The notes below the pieces were generated by a model that made no database searches, was not told where the DNA came from, and worked only from the letters and a program-made list of their open reading frames with translations. Below are positions 17,055 through 26,471 of a stretch of DNA of 64,000 bases, piece by piece; position 1 is the first letter of the stretch; each line of letters opens with the position of its first letter. The DNA is from Streptomyces sp. ISL-66 (lineage in GTDB: Bacteria > Actinomycetota > Actinomycetes > Streptomycetales > Streptomycetaceae), in contig NZ_JAGGOW010000027.1 in assembly GCF_018614135.1 (NCBI RefSeq), positions 19,117 to 83,116 of the forward strand, in the 5' to 3' direction. The position numbers were made by a program, and so were the translations under genes.

Positions 17055-20000
17055 TGGGCTGGCGGGATTTCGTACCGGACGTCATCGAGGACGGTGTCGA
17101 GAAGGGCGCGGAGAAGGTCGGGGACGCGGTCGAGTGGGCCGGTGACAAGACGGCCGACCTCGCCGAGGACGTGGGTCTGGACGACGCGGGCGACTGGATC
17201 CGCGACAAGAGCCGCTCGGCGGCCAATCAACTCGGTGCGGATGTAGCGGAGTTGGAGCTGGGCCAGACAGAGGACCCGAACAAGCTGGTCTACGGCAGCG
17301 TGTCCAAGATCCGGGCGCAGGTTTCCCATCTGAATGACTTCAAGTCCTCTTTCGACAAGGTCGGCAACGGCCTCAAGGGCATGGGGGAGCCGGACGGGCT
17401 GAAGGGAGAGACGGCGAACTCGTTCCGGGAGTCGGTGGCGAAGGAGCCGCCGCGCTGGTTCAAGGCGGCGGAGGCCTTCGGGAAGGCCGCGGACGCGATG
17501 GGCCGGTTTGCCGAGACCGTGGAGTGGGCCCAGGGCCAGGCCAAGGAGGCGTTGGAGGAGTACAACCGGGCGAAGAAGGTCTCCACCGAGGCGCGTGACG
17601 CGCACAACCAGCTGGTCGATACCTACAACGACGCGTTGAAGGCGAAGAAGGATCCGCTGCCGCCCCGCCCGTCGGAGAAGTTCACGGATCCGGGGACCGC
17701 GATCGCGACGGCCGCGCAGGACAAGCTGGATACGGCCCGCAAGCAGCGCAACGACGTGGCCGAGTCGGTACGGACGGCGGTGCGGGCGGCGCGGGACGCG
17801 GCTCCGCCGAAGCCCTCGTACGCGAAGCAGCTCGGTGACGGCATGGACTACATGGACCTCGCCAAGACGCACTTGGCCGGTGGTGTCATCAAGGGCACGG
17901 CCGGCATCGTGAACTTCGCGCGTGCGCTGAACCTGGTGGATCCGTACAACCTGACGCATCCCGCCGAGTACGTGACGAACCTGAACTCGACGGCGGCGGG
18001 CCTGGTCACGATGGCCAACGATCCGCTCGGTGCGGGCAAGCAGATGCTCGACGAGTTCATGAAGGATCCCTCCGAGGGCATCGGCAAGATGATCCCGGAA
18101 CTGGTCGGCTCCAAGGGCCTGGGATCCCTGAAGAAGATCGGCTCGGCAGCCAAGCACGCCGACGACCTCGAAGGGGCGGCCCGGCGCACCACACAACACG
18201 GCGACGGTCCGGGGGAAGCCCGCCGCACCCCGGACGGGGACCGCTCGACGGCCGGAGACCCGGTGGACCTGGCGAGCGGCCGGATGTTCCTTCCGCAGAC
18301 CGACCTCGAACTGCCCGGCATCCTGCCCCTGGTCTTCACCCGGCGGTTCGAATCGGGCTGCACGGTCGGCCGTTTCATGGGTCCCTCCTGGACGTGCACC
18401 GTCGACGAGCGCCTGGAGATCGACGCGGCCGGCGTCATCCACGTCACCCCCGAGGGCCTGCTGATCCCGTACGCACACCCGGCCCCCGGCGTGCCCACCC
18501 GGCCGGAGAAGGGCCGCGGACGCACCCTGTTGGCGCGCGGCGCCGACGGCGAGTACACGGTCACCGAGCCCGCCAGCGGTCTGGTCTTCCACTTCGCAGC
18601 TCCGGCCGGAAGCGAACCGGGGGGCGACGGCACGGCCTGGCTGTGCGAGATCAGCGAGCGCAACGGCCACCGCGTCACTGTCGACCGGGACGAGGACGGC
18701 TTGCCGTCAGCCCTGGTGCACTCGGCGGGCCACCGGCTGAACCTGTCCGTCACCGACGGCCTCGTCACCGCCCTGTCCCTGGCCGGCGCGGGCGAGGGCG
18801 GCACCGACCTGCCCCTGATGGGCTACGGCTACGAGGACGGCAACCTCACCGCGGCCGTCAAGCCGTCCGGTGCCACCACCTCCTTCGCCTACGACGGCGA
18901 CCGCCGCATCACCGCCTGGACCGACTCCAACGCCAGCCGCTACGACTACGTCTACGACGACCGCGACCGCGTCGTGCGCGAAGGCGGCGAGGCCGGCCAC
19001 GTCCAGATACGCCTGGCGTACACCGACCCGGACCCGCGGATGGGCCACCACACCACCACGGTCACCACCCCCGACGGGCATGCCACGCACCACCTGTTCG
19101 GCCCCGGCTATAAGCTGCTGGCCGTCACGGATCCGCTGGGGCACACCACCCGCTTCACCTACGACGCGCGCGGCAACCAGCTGTCCCTTACGGATCCGCT
19201 GGGCCTGACGACCACGTTCGGCTACGACGAGGAGGACCGGGTCGTCCGCGCCGTCCGCCCGGACGGTAGCGAACTGCACACCGTGCGCGGCCGGTTCGGC
19301 CTTCCCGTCGAGGTCGTCGGGCCGGACGGCGCACGCATGCTCCACGAGTACGACGAACGCGGCAACCGGACGGCGGTCACCGACCCGGTCGGCGCCACAA
19401 CCCGCTACACCTACGACCACGCCGCCCGCCTCACCTCGCTCACCGACGCCGAGGGGGCCACGACCCGCGTGATGTGCGACGCGGCCGGGCTGCCCGTGGA
19501 GGTGACCGAGCCGGACGGCGCCGTGACCCGCACGGAGCGGGACGCCCTCGGCAGGCCGGTCCGCATCACCGATCCGATGGGCGGTGTAACCCGCCTGGAA
19601 TGGGATGCCGACGGCCAGCTCGCCCGGCGCACCGGACCGGACGGCGCCACGGAGACGTGGACGTACGACGGCGAGGGAAGCCTGCTCTCCCGTACCGATG
19701 CGGCCGGTGGGGTGACCCGCTTCGAGTACACCCACTTCGACCTGCCAGTCGCCCGCATAGGATCCGATGGCGCGCGCTACGAGTTCGAGCACGACTCCGC
19801 GCTGCGCCTCACCCGGGTCACCGACCCGCAAGGGTTGACCTGGACGTACACGTACGACGCCGCCGGCAATGTCGTCTCAGAGAGCGACTTCGACGGACGC
19901 ACCCTGACATACCACGTGGACGCCGCGGGCCGGCTCGCCGCCCGTGTCGACGCGCTCGGCGGGACCATCTCGTTCGAGCGTGACCAGCTCGGTCAGGTGA

Positions 20001-21787
20001 CGAGCAAGGATGTCGACGGTGAGGTGACGGCCTACGCATACGACAGGGCGGGACGTCTCCTTGAGGCAACTGGACCGGCCGGCGAGCTGCGGTACCAATA
20101 CGACCGTCGGGGATTCACCAAGACCGAACTGGTGGAGGGCCGCCCCATCAGCTACGCCTACGACGCCGTGGGCCGCCGCACGCGCCGGACCACACCCACC
20201 GGCCATGCCACCTCCTACACCTACGGTGCCGACGGACAGCCCCACCGGCTCACGACCGGCGGCCGGCTCGTCGAGTTCACGCACGACGCCGCTGGTCGCG
20301 AGCTGGCCCGGGTCTTCGGTGACGCGATCACCGTGACCTCGGCCTGGGACGAAGCAGGACGGCTCTCCGAGCAGCACGTCACGGCCGCGGGGCGCGTGGT
20401 CAACAGCCGCGCCTACGCCTACCGCGCCGATGGGCACCTGACCTCCGTCGCGGACCGGCTGTCGGGCGCGCGCACCTTCGACCTCGATCCGGCGGGCCGG
20501 GTCACCGCCGTCCACGCTCAGAGCTGGACGGAGCGCTACGCCTACGACACCGCGGGCAACCAGACCTCGGCGTCCTGGCCCTCCGGCCACCCCGGCGGCG
20601 AGGCCACCGGACCGCGTACCTACGCCGGCACCAGCCTCACCCGGGCCGGAAACGTCCGCTTCGAGTATGACGCCCTCGGCCGGGTCATCTTGAGACAGAA
20701 GACCCGGCTCTCCCGCAAGCCGGACAGCTGGCGCTACACGTGGGACTCGGAGAACCGCCTTACGTCCGTCACCACCCCCGACGGGACCCGTTGGAGGTAC
20801 CGCTACGATCCGCTCGGCCGCCGCACCGCGAAGCAGCGCCTGGCAGCTGACGGCGAGGGCGTGGTGGAGGAGGTCCGGTTCACCTGGGACGGCCTGACCC
20901 TGTGCGAACAGACCACCCACCAGCCGGACCGGCCGAACACGGTCGCTCTCACCTGGGACCACCGCGGCGACGTCCCGCTGGTCCAGACCGAGCGGATCCT
21001 CACGGCGGACGACCGCCAGGAGGAGATCGACCGCCGCTTCTTCGCGATCGCCACCGACCTCATCGGCACCCCCACCGAACTGATCGACGAAGCCGGCGAC
21101 ATCGCCTGGCGCAGCCGGGCCACCCTGTGGGGCACCACCGCCTGGGCCCGCGACAGCAGCACCTACACCCCGCTCCGCTTCCCGGGCCAGTACTACGACC
21201 CCGAGACCGGCCTGCACTACAACTACTTCCGGCACTACGACCCCGCGACCGGCCGCTACATCTCCCCGGACCCCTTGGGTCTGGCTCCCGCGCCGAACCC
21301 CGTCGCGTACGTGGCCAACCCGAACACCGGGTGCGACCCGCTGGGCCTCATGCCCAAGTACACGAAGGAGGAGAAGGCACAGAAGGCCAAGGACGTCGCG
21401 CTCAAGGCCATCGACGATGTCATTGAGAGAGCGCAGGAAGGCGCGATGAAGAAGGCCGGCAACTACCACGCGCACGACCACGGCTTCAGCGAGGACATGG
21501 TCGTGAAGATCCTCAGGAATCCGGACGCGGTGTACTACTCGACGGCGGGCACCGGGAAACTGATTTTCCGTCAGGGCGAGGACATCGTGGTGGTCCGGGC
21601 TGACAACATCGCACCGGGCAATGTCATTACGGCATACGGTTCGTCCGGCATCAAGGGCCCCTCCGGATTCGAAGCGCTGGGCGGCTCGCCCAGCGACCCT
21701 GGTGCACCGATTACGCACACTGATGTGGTCGAGGGCAAGATTCCTGCCAAGAACGGCTACATGGCTCCCGCGGAGCAGGTCAGATGA
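17054..21787 (+). CDS. Type VII-linked Rhs/YD-repeat polymorphic toxin
   Basis: A 1577-aa secreted toxin. Residues ~1-390 are helical with a T7SS-type substrate region (LVYGSVSKIRAQVSHLNDF onward) and no Sec signal peptide. A DUF6531-type entry GDPVDLASGRMFLP starts near 402, then YD repeats of the form YDxxGR run to ~1330, forming the Rhs shell. The Rhs core FPGQYYDPETGLHYNYF and SPDPLGL marks ~1375-1410. The last ~150 residues are the variable toxin tip: HAHDHGFSEDMV, ILRNPD, GKLIFRQGEDIVVVRA and NVITAYGSSG. This His/beta-rich pattern suggests a BECR-type ribonuclease, but that is a low-confidence inference. An immunity gene follows after 6 bp. Confidence 0.88.
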   Translation: MGWRDFVPDVIEDGVEKGAEKVGDAVEWAGDKTADLAEDVGLDDAGDWIRDKSRSAANQLGADVAELELGQTEDPNKLVYGSVSKIRAQVSHLNDFKSSFDKVGNGLKGMGEPDGLKGETANSFRESVAKEPPRWFKAAEAFGKAADAMGRFAETVEWAQGQAKEALEEYNRAKKVSTEARDAHNQLVDTYNDALKAKKDPLPPRPSEKFTDPGTAIATAAQDKLDTARKQRNDVAESVRTAVRAARDAAPPKPSYAKQLGDGMDYMDLAKTHLAGGVIKGTAGIVNFARALNLVDPYNLTHPAEYVTNLNSTAAGLVTMANDPLGAGKQMLDEFMKDPSEGIGKMIPELVGSKGLGSLKKIGSAAKHADDLEGAARRTTQHGDGPGEARRTPDGDRSTAGDPVDLASGRMFLPQTDLELPGILPLVFTRRFESGCTVGRFMGPSWTCTVDERLEIDAAGVIHVTPEGLLIPYAHPAPGVPTRPEKGRGRTLLARGADGEYTVTEPASGLVFHFAAPAGSEPGGDGTAWLCEISERNGHRVTVDRDEDGLPSALVHSAGHRLNLSVTDGLVTALSLAGAGEGGTDLPLMGYGYEDGNLTAAVKPSGATTSFAYDGDRRITAWTDSNASRYDYVYDDRDRVVREGGEAGHVQIRLAYTDPDPRMGHHTTTVTTPDGHATHHLFGPGYKLLAVTDPLGHTTRFTYDARGNQLSLTDPLGLTTTFGYDEEDRVVRAVRPDGSELHTVRGRFGLPVEVVGPDGARMLHEYDERGNRTAVTDPVGATTRYTYDHAARLTSLTDAEGATTRVMCDAAGLPVEVTEPDGAVTRTERDALGRPVRITDPMGGVTRLEWDADGQLARRTGPDGATETWTYDGEGSLLSRTDAAGGVTRFEYTHFDLPVARIGSDGARYEFEHDSALRLTRVTDPQGLTWTYTYDAAGNVVSESDFDGRTLTYHVDAAGRLAARVDALGGTISFERDQLGQVTSKDVDGEVTAYAYDRAGRLLEATGPAGELRYQYDRRGFTKTELVEGRPISYAYDAVGRRTRRTTPTGHATSYTYGADGQPHRLTTGGRLVEFTHDAAGRELARVFGDAITVTSAWDEAGRLSEQHVTAAGRVVNSRAYAYRADGHLTSVADRLSGARTFDLDPAGRVTAVHAQSWTERYAYDTAGNQTSASWPSGHPGGEATGPRTYAGTSLTRAGNVRFEYDALGRVILRQKTRLSRKPDSWRYTWDSENRLTSVTTPDGTRWRYRYDPLGRRTAKQRLAADGEGVVEEVRFTWDGLTLCEQTTHQPDRPNTVALTWDHRGDVPLVQTERILTADDRQEEIDRRFFAIATDLIGTPTELIDEAGDIAWRSRATLWGTTAWARDSSTYTPLRFPGQYYDPETGLHYNYFRHYDPATGRYISPDPLGLAPAPNPVAYVANPNTGCDPLGLMPKYTKEEKAQKAKDVALKAIDDVIERAQEGAMKKAGNYHAHDHGFSEDMVVKILRNPDAVYYSTAGTGKLIFRQGEDIVVVRADNIAPGNVITAYGSSGIKGPSGFEALGGSPSDPGAPITHTDVVEGKIPAKNGYMAPAEQVR

Positions 21788-21793
21788 GGTGGC

Positions 21794-22558
21794 ATGCGGA
21801 TGAAACTCACCATCGGCGACGAATGGACCGCGACGGTGACGGGCGAGCCGCTGAGCATCACCCCGCGTTTCGATTTTTGGGACCTCACCGTGTCGATCAC
21901 GACGTACGCGAGCGTCGAGGAACGCGGGCGGTTCCTTCTGGACACTTTCGGGAGCCATCCATGGTTGTGGGATACGCCCGACGAACTCCACTTCGATCGG
22001 GTCAGCCGGAATCTGGTCGGGGCGGAGTTCCAGATCGCCGTCGGGTCCGCTGACGCCGAGGACTGGGCGCGTGTTCCCGCTACACCTCTCGTCCACCCAG
22101 GTGGCCTGCGCGCGGACGAAGCCCGGGACTTCCGTCTGGAGGTGACCACGGAGCTGTGCCGTGCACCCGCGGACAGCGAGCTGACCTGTCTGCGTGACCT
22201 CGACGTCCTCGACGAGGCGCTGGAGGCCCGGATCGGCATCGCCTCCGACGTGGCGCTCCTGGTCCAGCAAGGAACCGTCGTCGGGTGGAGCCTCACGGAT
22301 CCCGCGCGATACCTGACCACCGGCTTCGCCGTTCCCGACGAGGCACCCCCCGCCCCGGCCACCCGGCTCCTGCTCACCGAATGCCTGGACCTCCTCACCA
22401 CGCCGTGGCTCGACGAGGTGAGGCGTCGTGATCCGGCCGCCCTGGCTGGCCTCCGGGACCTCCACCACCGTCTGCGTGACCAGCGCGAGGATCGCCACCG
22501 TATCGATGCCCTGACCATGAAGATCGCCGACTTGATGGCGGACTACGGGAACCGGTGA
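21794..22558 (+). CDS. Cognate immunity protein of the Rhs toxin
   Basis: A 254-aa soluble protein directly after the toxin gene. It shares a clear pattern with the protein at 24570-25331: an N-terminal beta-rich domain with W.WD...E..FD...R.L, then a C-terminal helical region. In polymorphic toxin loci the gene immediately after the toxin normally encodes its inhibitor, and this position plus conservation of the pair at both module copies supports the call. ATG 21794 is the first start; ATG 21800 (KLTIGDEW) is also possible. Confidence 0.75.
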   Translation: MRMKLTIGDEWTATVTGEPLSITPRFDFWDLTVSITTYASVEERGRFLLDTFGSHPWLWDTPDELHFDRVSRNLVGAEFQIAVGSADAEDWARVPATPLVHPGGLRADEARDFRLEVTTELCRAPADSELTCLRDLDVLDEALEARIGIASDVALLVQQGTVVGWSLTDPARYLTTGFAVPDEAPPAPATRLLLTECLDLLTTPWLDEVRRRDPAALAGLRDLHHRLRDQREDRHRIDALTMKIADLMADYGNR

Positions 22559-22831
22559 CGGCCGGCCGGGGCAGTCGAGGCGTACCGACCGCACCAGCAG
22601 GAGGGCGACGCGTTCCTCCTCTCCATCGACGACACCGGGTCGTTGAGGTCTCCCCTTGCCGGGTATCCGTGTGCGGTGTGGGGGCGAAGCCGGGCGGTGG
22701 TGGTGGGAGGTAGGTGTCCGCCGGGGCGGCGGGCTCTGCGGGGGACGCCGAACAGGGAGTCAGCTGGGCTTGTCGCGGCGGACGCGAGGCGCCAGCTTCC
22801 AGTCGGTTCTCCCCAGCGACTCCCCCAGTAA
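22559..22831. other. Intermodule spacer with gene remnant
   Basis: No complete gene. Just after the immunity stop, bases ~22574-22645 read in one frame as EAYRPHQQEGDAFLLSIDD, which looks like a scrap of a coding sequence but cannot be identified. Another TCCCCAG/CCCCCAG pair sits at 22810-22828. Confidence 0.35.
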
Positions 22832-23054
22832 GTAGATGGTTCCAACGAGTGTGGGTGCAAAGAGAATTGCTGCCCAGGCAGAAATCTTCTTGAAGTCGTC
22901 ACCCTCACACCGCTGACCTGCGGGAATCGGCTGCACAGGCGGACTGACTTGCAGCGATCGACCTTTCCGCGTCTTTCACCCTGCTGCCCGTTCGTGCAGC
23001 CGATTCCCCCCAGCCGCTCCCCAATGGAGCCTCATTCCCCCCAGGCTCACCCCA
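22832..23054. repeat. Direct repeat copy B
   Basis: Partner of 15741-15966. It starts with GTAGATGGTTCC and includes, on the minus strand, only the corA piece KKISAWAAILFAPTLVGTIY. It ends in the C-rich block with CCCCAG-type motifs near 23007, 23018, 23038 and 23049. The corA 3' end found beside copy A is missing here. Confidence 0.8.
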
Positions 23055-23182
23055 ACGGACACTGTCTCGCCAAGAGGGGCACCGCAGTTCAGGGGCCGTC
23101 CTCCGTTGCTCACGACAGGTTGCTCAGGGGGAGTGGCAGCGGGCGGGAGCAGGTGGCAAGGCGGGGCCGGAGGGCCTCCGAG

Positions 23183-24562
23183 GCTGACCAACGCCCTGGG
23201 ACAGCGGATCGCGTACGAGCGGGACGAGCTGGGCCGCATCGTCCGCAAGGATGCGGCCGGCGCGGTCACGACCTTCGAGTACGACATCTTCGGCCGACTC
23301 GCGCACGCGGTCGGACCCGATGGAACCCTGACCCCGGTTGCGTGACAAGGCGGGCCGAGTCCGATCCGAGAACGTCGACGGACGAGAAATCACGTACGCC
23401 TACACGAGGTGGGACGGCGTGTGGCACGGACGACTGCGACCGGCTCGCAGAGCAGCTGGAGCCATGACGCTGCAGGCCGGCGCACTGGCGTCAGCGTCGC
23501 GGGCCGCACCGTCGGATTTCGCTACGACGCGGCCGGCCGAGAACTCGAACGTCTCATAGGGGGCGCAGTCACCCTCAGTAGCACATGGGACGAGCTCGGT
23601 AGGATTACCGCCCGAACGGTGACTGGCGGAGACGGGCGGTTGGTCCAGCGGCGCAGCTACGCGTACCGGTCAGGCGGCCATCTCATCGGTATGGAGGATC
23701 ACCTGTCGGGCGCACGGCGGTTCGACCTCGACCCGGTCGGCCGCGTGACCGCCGTCCACGCCGACGCGTGGACCGAGAGTATGCCTATGACGCCGCGGGC
23801 AACCAGGTTTCGGCCTCGTGGCCGCCCTCCCACCCGGGAGGTGAGGAGGCCACCGGCACCCGCTGCTACGAAGGCACCCGGCTCGTCCGCGCGGGAAGGG
23901 TCCGCTACGAGTACGAGCGCTGGGCCGCGTTACCCTCCGGCAGAAGCCCCGGCTCTCCCGCAAGCCCGACACGTGGCGCTACACATGGGACGCCGAGGAC
24001 CGCCTCACGGCAGTGACCACCCCGGACGGCGTGCTGTGGCGGTACACGTACGACCCGCTGGGTCGACGCACCTCCAAGCGACGCCTTTCGTCCGAAGGCA
24101 CCGCTCTTGCCGAGGAGGTTCTCTTCACGTGGGACGACAGCGTGCTGTGCGAACGGTCCACGCGCAGTGCTGGCTCCGACAGCGTGATCCTCACGTGGGA
24201 ACACGAGGGACTCCACCCCCTGAGCCAGGTGGAGCGCATACGCAACGCCGCGCAGGAGGACGTGAACGAACGGTTCTTCGCCATCGTCACAGACCTGATC
24301 GGCACGCCGACCGAGCTGATCGACGAGCATGGCGAGATCGCCTGGCGGACCAGCTCCACTCTGTGGGGGACCACGAGCTGGAACCGCGACGTATGCGCGT
24401 ACACGCCACTCCGCTTTCCGGGACAGTACTTCGACCCTGAAACGGGACTGCACTACAACTACTTCCGGTACTACGACCCGGAGCCCGGACGTGATCGTCG
24501 AGGGGCGCATTCCCAAGTCGAAGGGCGATGGCTTCCTCCCGTCCGCGGAGCAACTCAGATAG
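23183..24562 (+). pseudogene. Decayed second Rhs toxin gene with its toxin tip deleted
   Basis: The remnant begins mid-shell (LTNALGQRIAYERDELG), matching roughly residues 970 onward of the intact toxin, so the secretion region, DUF6531 part and early YD repeats are gone. At least three frame changes follow (near 23340, 23410 and 23770, with a further switch before 23945). The Rhs core FPGQYFDPETGLHYNYF is intact at ~24418-24470. Then YYDPEPG runs straight into VIVEGRIPKSKGDGF, which corresponds to the last ~22 residues of the intact toxin. About 470 bp carrying SPDPLGL and the catalytic tip have been cut out. Confidence 0.85.
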
Positions 24563-24569
24563 GACACGG

Positions 24570-25331
24570 ATGGACATCAAGTTCGAGGGCGGTGTCATCG
24601 CCGGCTCGGTACCGGGGCAGATGAAGTCCGTGCCGCGGTTCTCGCTCGGCGGGCGGTTCGTGGTCGTCTCGCCGTACGAGGACCGGTGGGGCCGGGAGAA
24701 ATTCATCGGGGCGACCTTCGGCAGCATGGACTGGCTGTGGGAAGGCGATGACGAGATCCGTTTCGACAAGGAGACGAGGGATCTGGCGGGCGTCATGGTC
24801 GCGCTTCCCGAGGAGGAGGACCCGGCCTGGGACGGGAGCGCATGGCTGCGGCTTCGGCAGGAGACCGCCGGTGCGAGGGCGGGGACGGTGGAGGACTTCT
24901 CGGCCCGGCCGGTGGATGTGCGGTGGGTGGCGCCTGGTGCGAAGGCCGTCGTCTGCGCGTATTCCGCTTTCATCTCCGATCCCTCGGGGCTGCGTCGCCT
25001 GCGGGTGGCGCCGGGCTTCGACCTCGTGGCCGCCGCCGACGGGACGTACGCCGGCTGGATTCTGGAAAGTCCTGCGGACTGTGTGGTGGAAGCCTTCGAG
25101 GACGCCACGCCCGGCCCTGCGCCGGCGGCCTTCAGGGAGGCGCTTGCCGAGTTCCTCGATCTGTTCGTCGAGCCGGGGATCGACATGATGCAGGACGAGG
25201 ATCCCGCGCTCCTCGTACGGCTCGAAGCCTTGCTCGCTCGCGTCTCGGCTCTGCCGCCCGACCCGCGCCACGACACGATGCGTACGTGGATGCTGCAGGT
25301 TCGGGAGGATTGGTACGCGATCGCTGGATGA
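24570..25331 (+). CDS. Orphan immunity protein (paralogue of the intact module's)
   Basis: A 253-aa intact open frame starting at ATG 24570, with AGGA a few bases upstream. It is divergent from, but alignable with, the 254-aa immunity protein: DWLWEGDDEIRFDKETRDLAG here against HPWLWDTPDELHFDRV there. Its own toxin tip has been deleted, so it remains as an orphan immunity gene, probably kept because it still protects against kin that carry the matching toxin (inference). Confidence 0.7.
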   Translation: MDIKFEGGVIAGSVPGQMKSVPRFSLGGRFVVVSPYEDRWGREKFIGATFGSMDWLWEGDDEIRFDKETRDLAGVMVALPEEEDPAWDGSAWLRLRQETAGARAGTVEDFSARPVDVRWVAPGAKAVVCAYSAFISDPSGLRRLRVAPGFDLVAAADGTYAGWILESPADCVVEAFEDATPGPAPAAFREALAEFLDLFVEPGIDMMQDEDPALLVRLEALLARVSALPPDPRHDTMRTWMLQVREDWYAIAG

Positions 25332-25336
25332 ACGCT

Positions 25337-26225
25337 CACATGCCCTGGGGAGCGTGTTCGCCGTGGATCGATGTGCCGGATGACTTCGTGGTGGGGGCGA
25401 GACCGGTGTAGGAGGCGGGGTGGGCGGCGCTGGGGAAGCCGGTGCCGTGGACGACGGTGCCCAGCAGGAAGGCGGCGGTCCTGACGCCGACACCGGGCAT
25501 CGAGGTCAGGACCTTGGAAAGAGGATGGGCCGGCCTCCAGCAGGGCGTTGAGCTGGGCTTCCAGTGCCCGGCGCTGTTCGTGGACGGCCGCGAGGGAGCG
25601 GGCCAGGGACGGGATCACGGTGCCGAGCATGCCGGTCCCGGGCAGACGACGGTCTGCTCGTCCAGGGCGGTAAAGACGTCGTCGGTCAACCGGTTGGCCA
25701 TGTGTGGGGCTTTGGGCCTGATGAGCTCGACGAGGCGTCGGCGGCCGGCCTTTCGCAGGGCGCGGTCGGAGATCCGTGGCGGTCCAGCATCCAGGCGACG
25801 GCCTGGTGATCGAGGTGGGGGCCTAGGACGCGTTCGAGGCTGGGGGGAACTGAGTGAGGAGGTCGCGTATCCGGTTGCTGGTGCGGGTGGTTTCGGCCGC
25901 GAGGTCCGGTCCGGGTCGAAGGCGGTCAGCACGGTGATCTCGGCGGTGATCTCGGCGGTCAGCTCCAGTGAGCGCAGCGCGTGGGGCAGGGTGTGGGCGG
26001 CGTCCGCGCTGACTGGGGCGTCCCTCGCGTCGGTCTTCGCCTCGGCTGGGTAGAGATCGGCGATCCGGCGCATGGTCAGGCCCGGCAGGTAGGCGACCTT
26101 GCAGCCAGCATCCCGGGCGATGGTCAGGGGCAAGGCGCCGATGGAGGCGGGCTGGTCCACGATCAGCAGCACGGTGCCGAACTTCGCGGCCAGCTTGTCG
26201 AAGAGGGCCGCCCACGTCTTCGGTG
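25337..26225 (-). pseudogene. Degenerate IS110-family transposase
   Basis: On the minus strand the frame starting near 26225 gives FDKLAAKFGTVLLIVDQPAS and YPAEAKTDARDA, the DEDD part of an IS110 transposase. It changes frame near 25910 (ETTRTSNRIRDLLTQF), again before KAGRRRLVELIRPKAP, again near 25630 (PSLARSLAAVHEQRRAL), and ends with LAPTTKSSGTSIHGEHAP. The first ~40 residues and the C-terminal end are missing. It is inactive, and marks the right-hand edge of the toxin locus. Bases 26226-26471 hold nothing recognisable. Confidence 0.85.
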
Positions 26226-26471
26226 TCGAACACCGCGTCTCTTCCACGGAGTTGAATTGGCCGTAGGTCTGGGCCGCCCGCTGGTCGCGCGTCACCCGGC
26301 CTGCGGCCGGCGGCTGCGTGGAGCCGCGCAGGTGGTTCGGTGACGGTCTTCCTTTGGAGAGTTCGGCTCGGTCCGTTTCCATGGTTGTGCTCGCGGGTGC
26401 GCACGGGTCGCGCCGCCCGCGGGGCCGGGTTGCGGACAGAAGGTGTCCGCGAGGGGGGCTACGTTGCTGTC

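Noticed and set aside
18340..18365. GGTTCGAATC, a tRNA T-arm-like string
   Set aside because: It lies inside the Rhs coding sequence with no surrounding tRNA structure.
19877..22594. A 905-codon minus-strand frame opposite the Rhs toxin
   Set aside because: Antisense shadow of YD-repeat sequence and the immunity gene.
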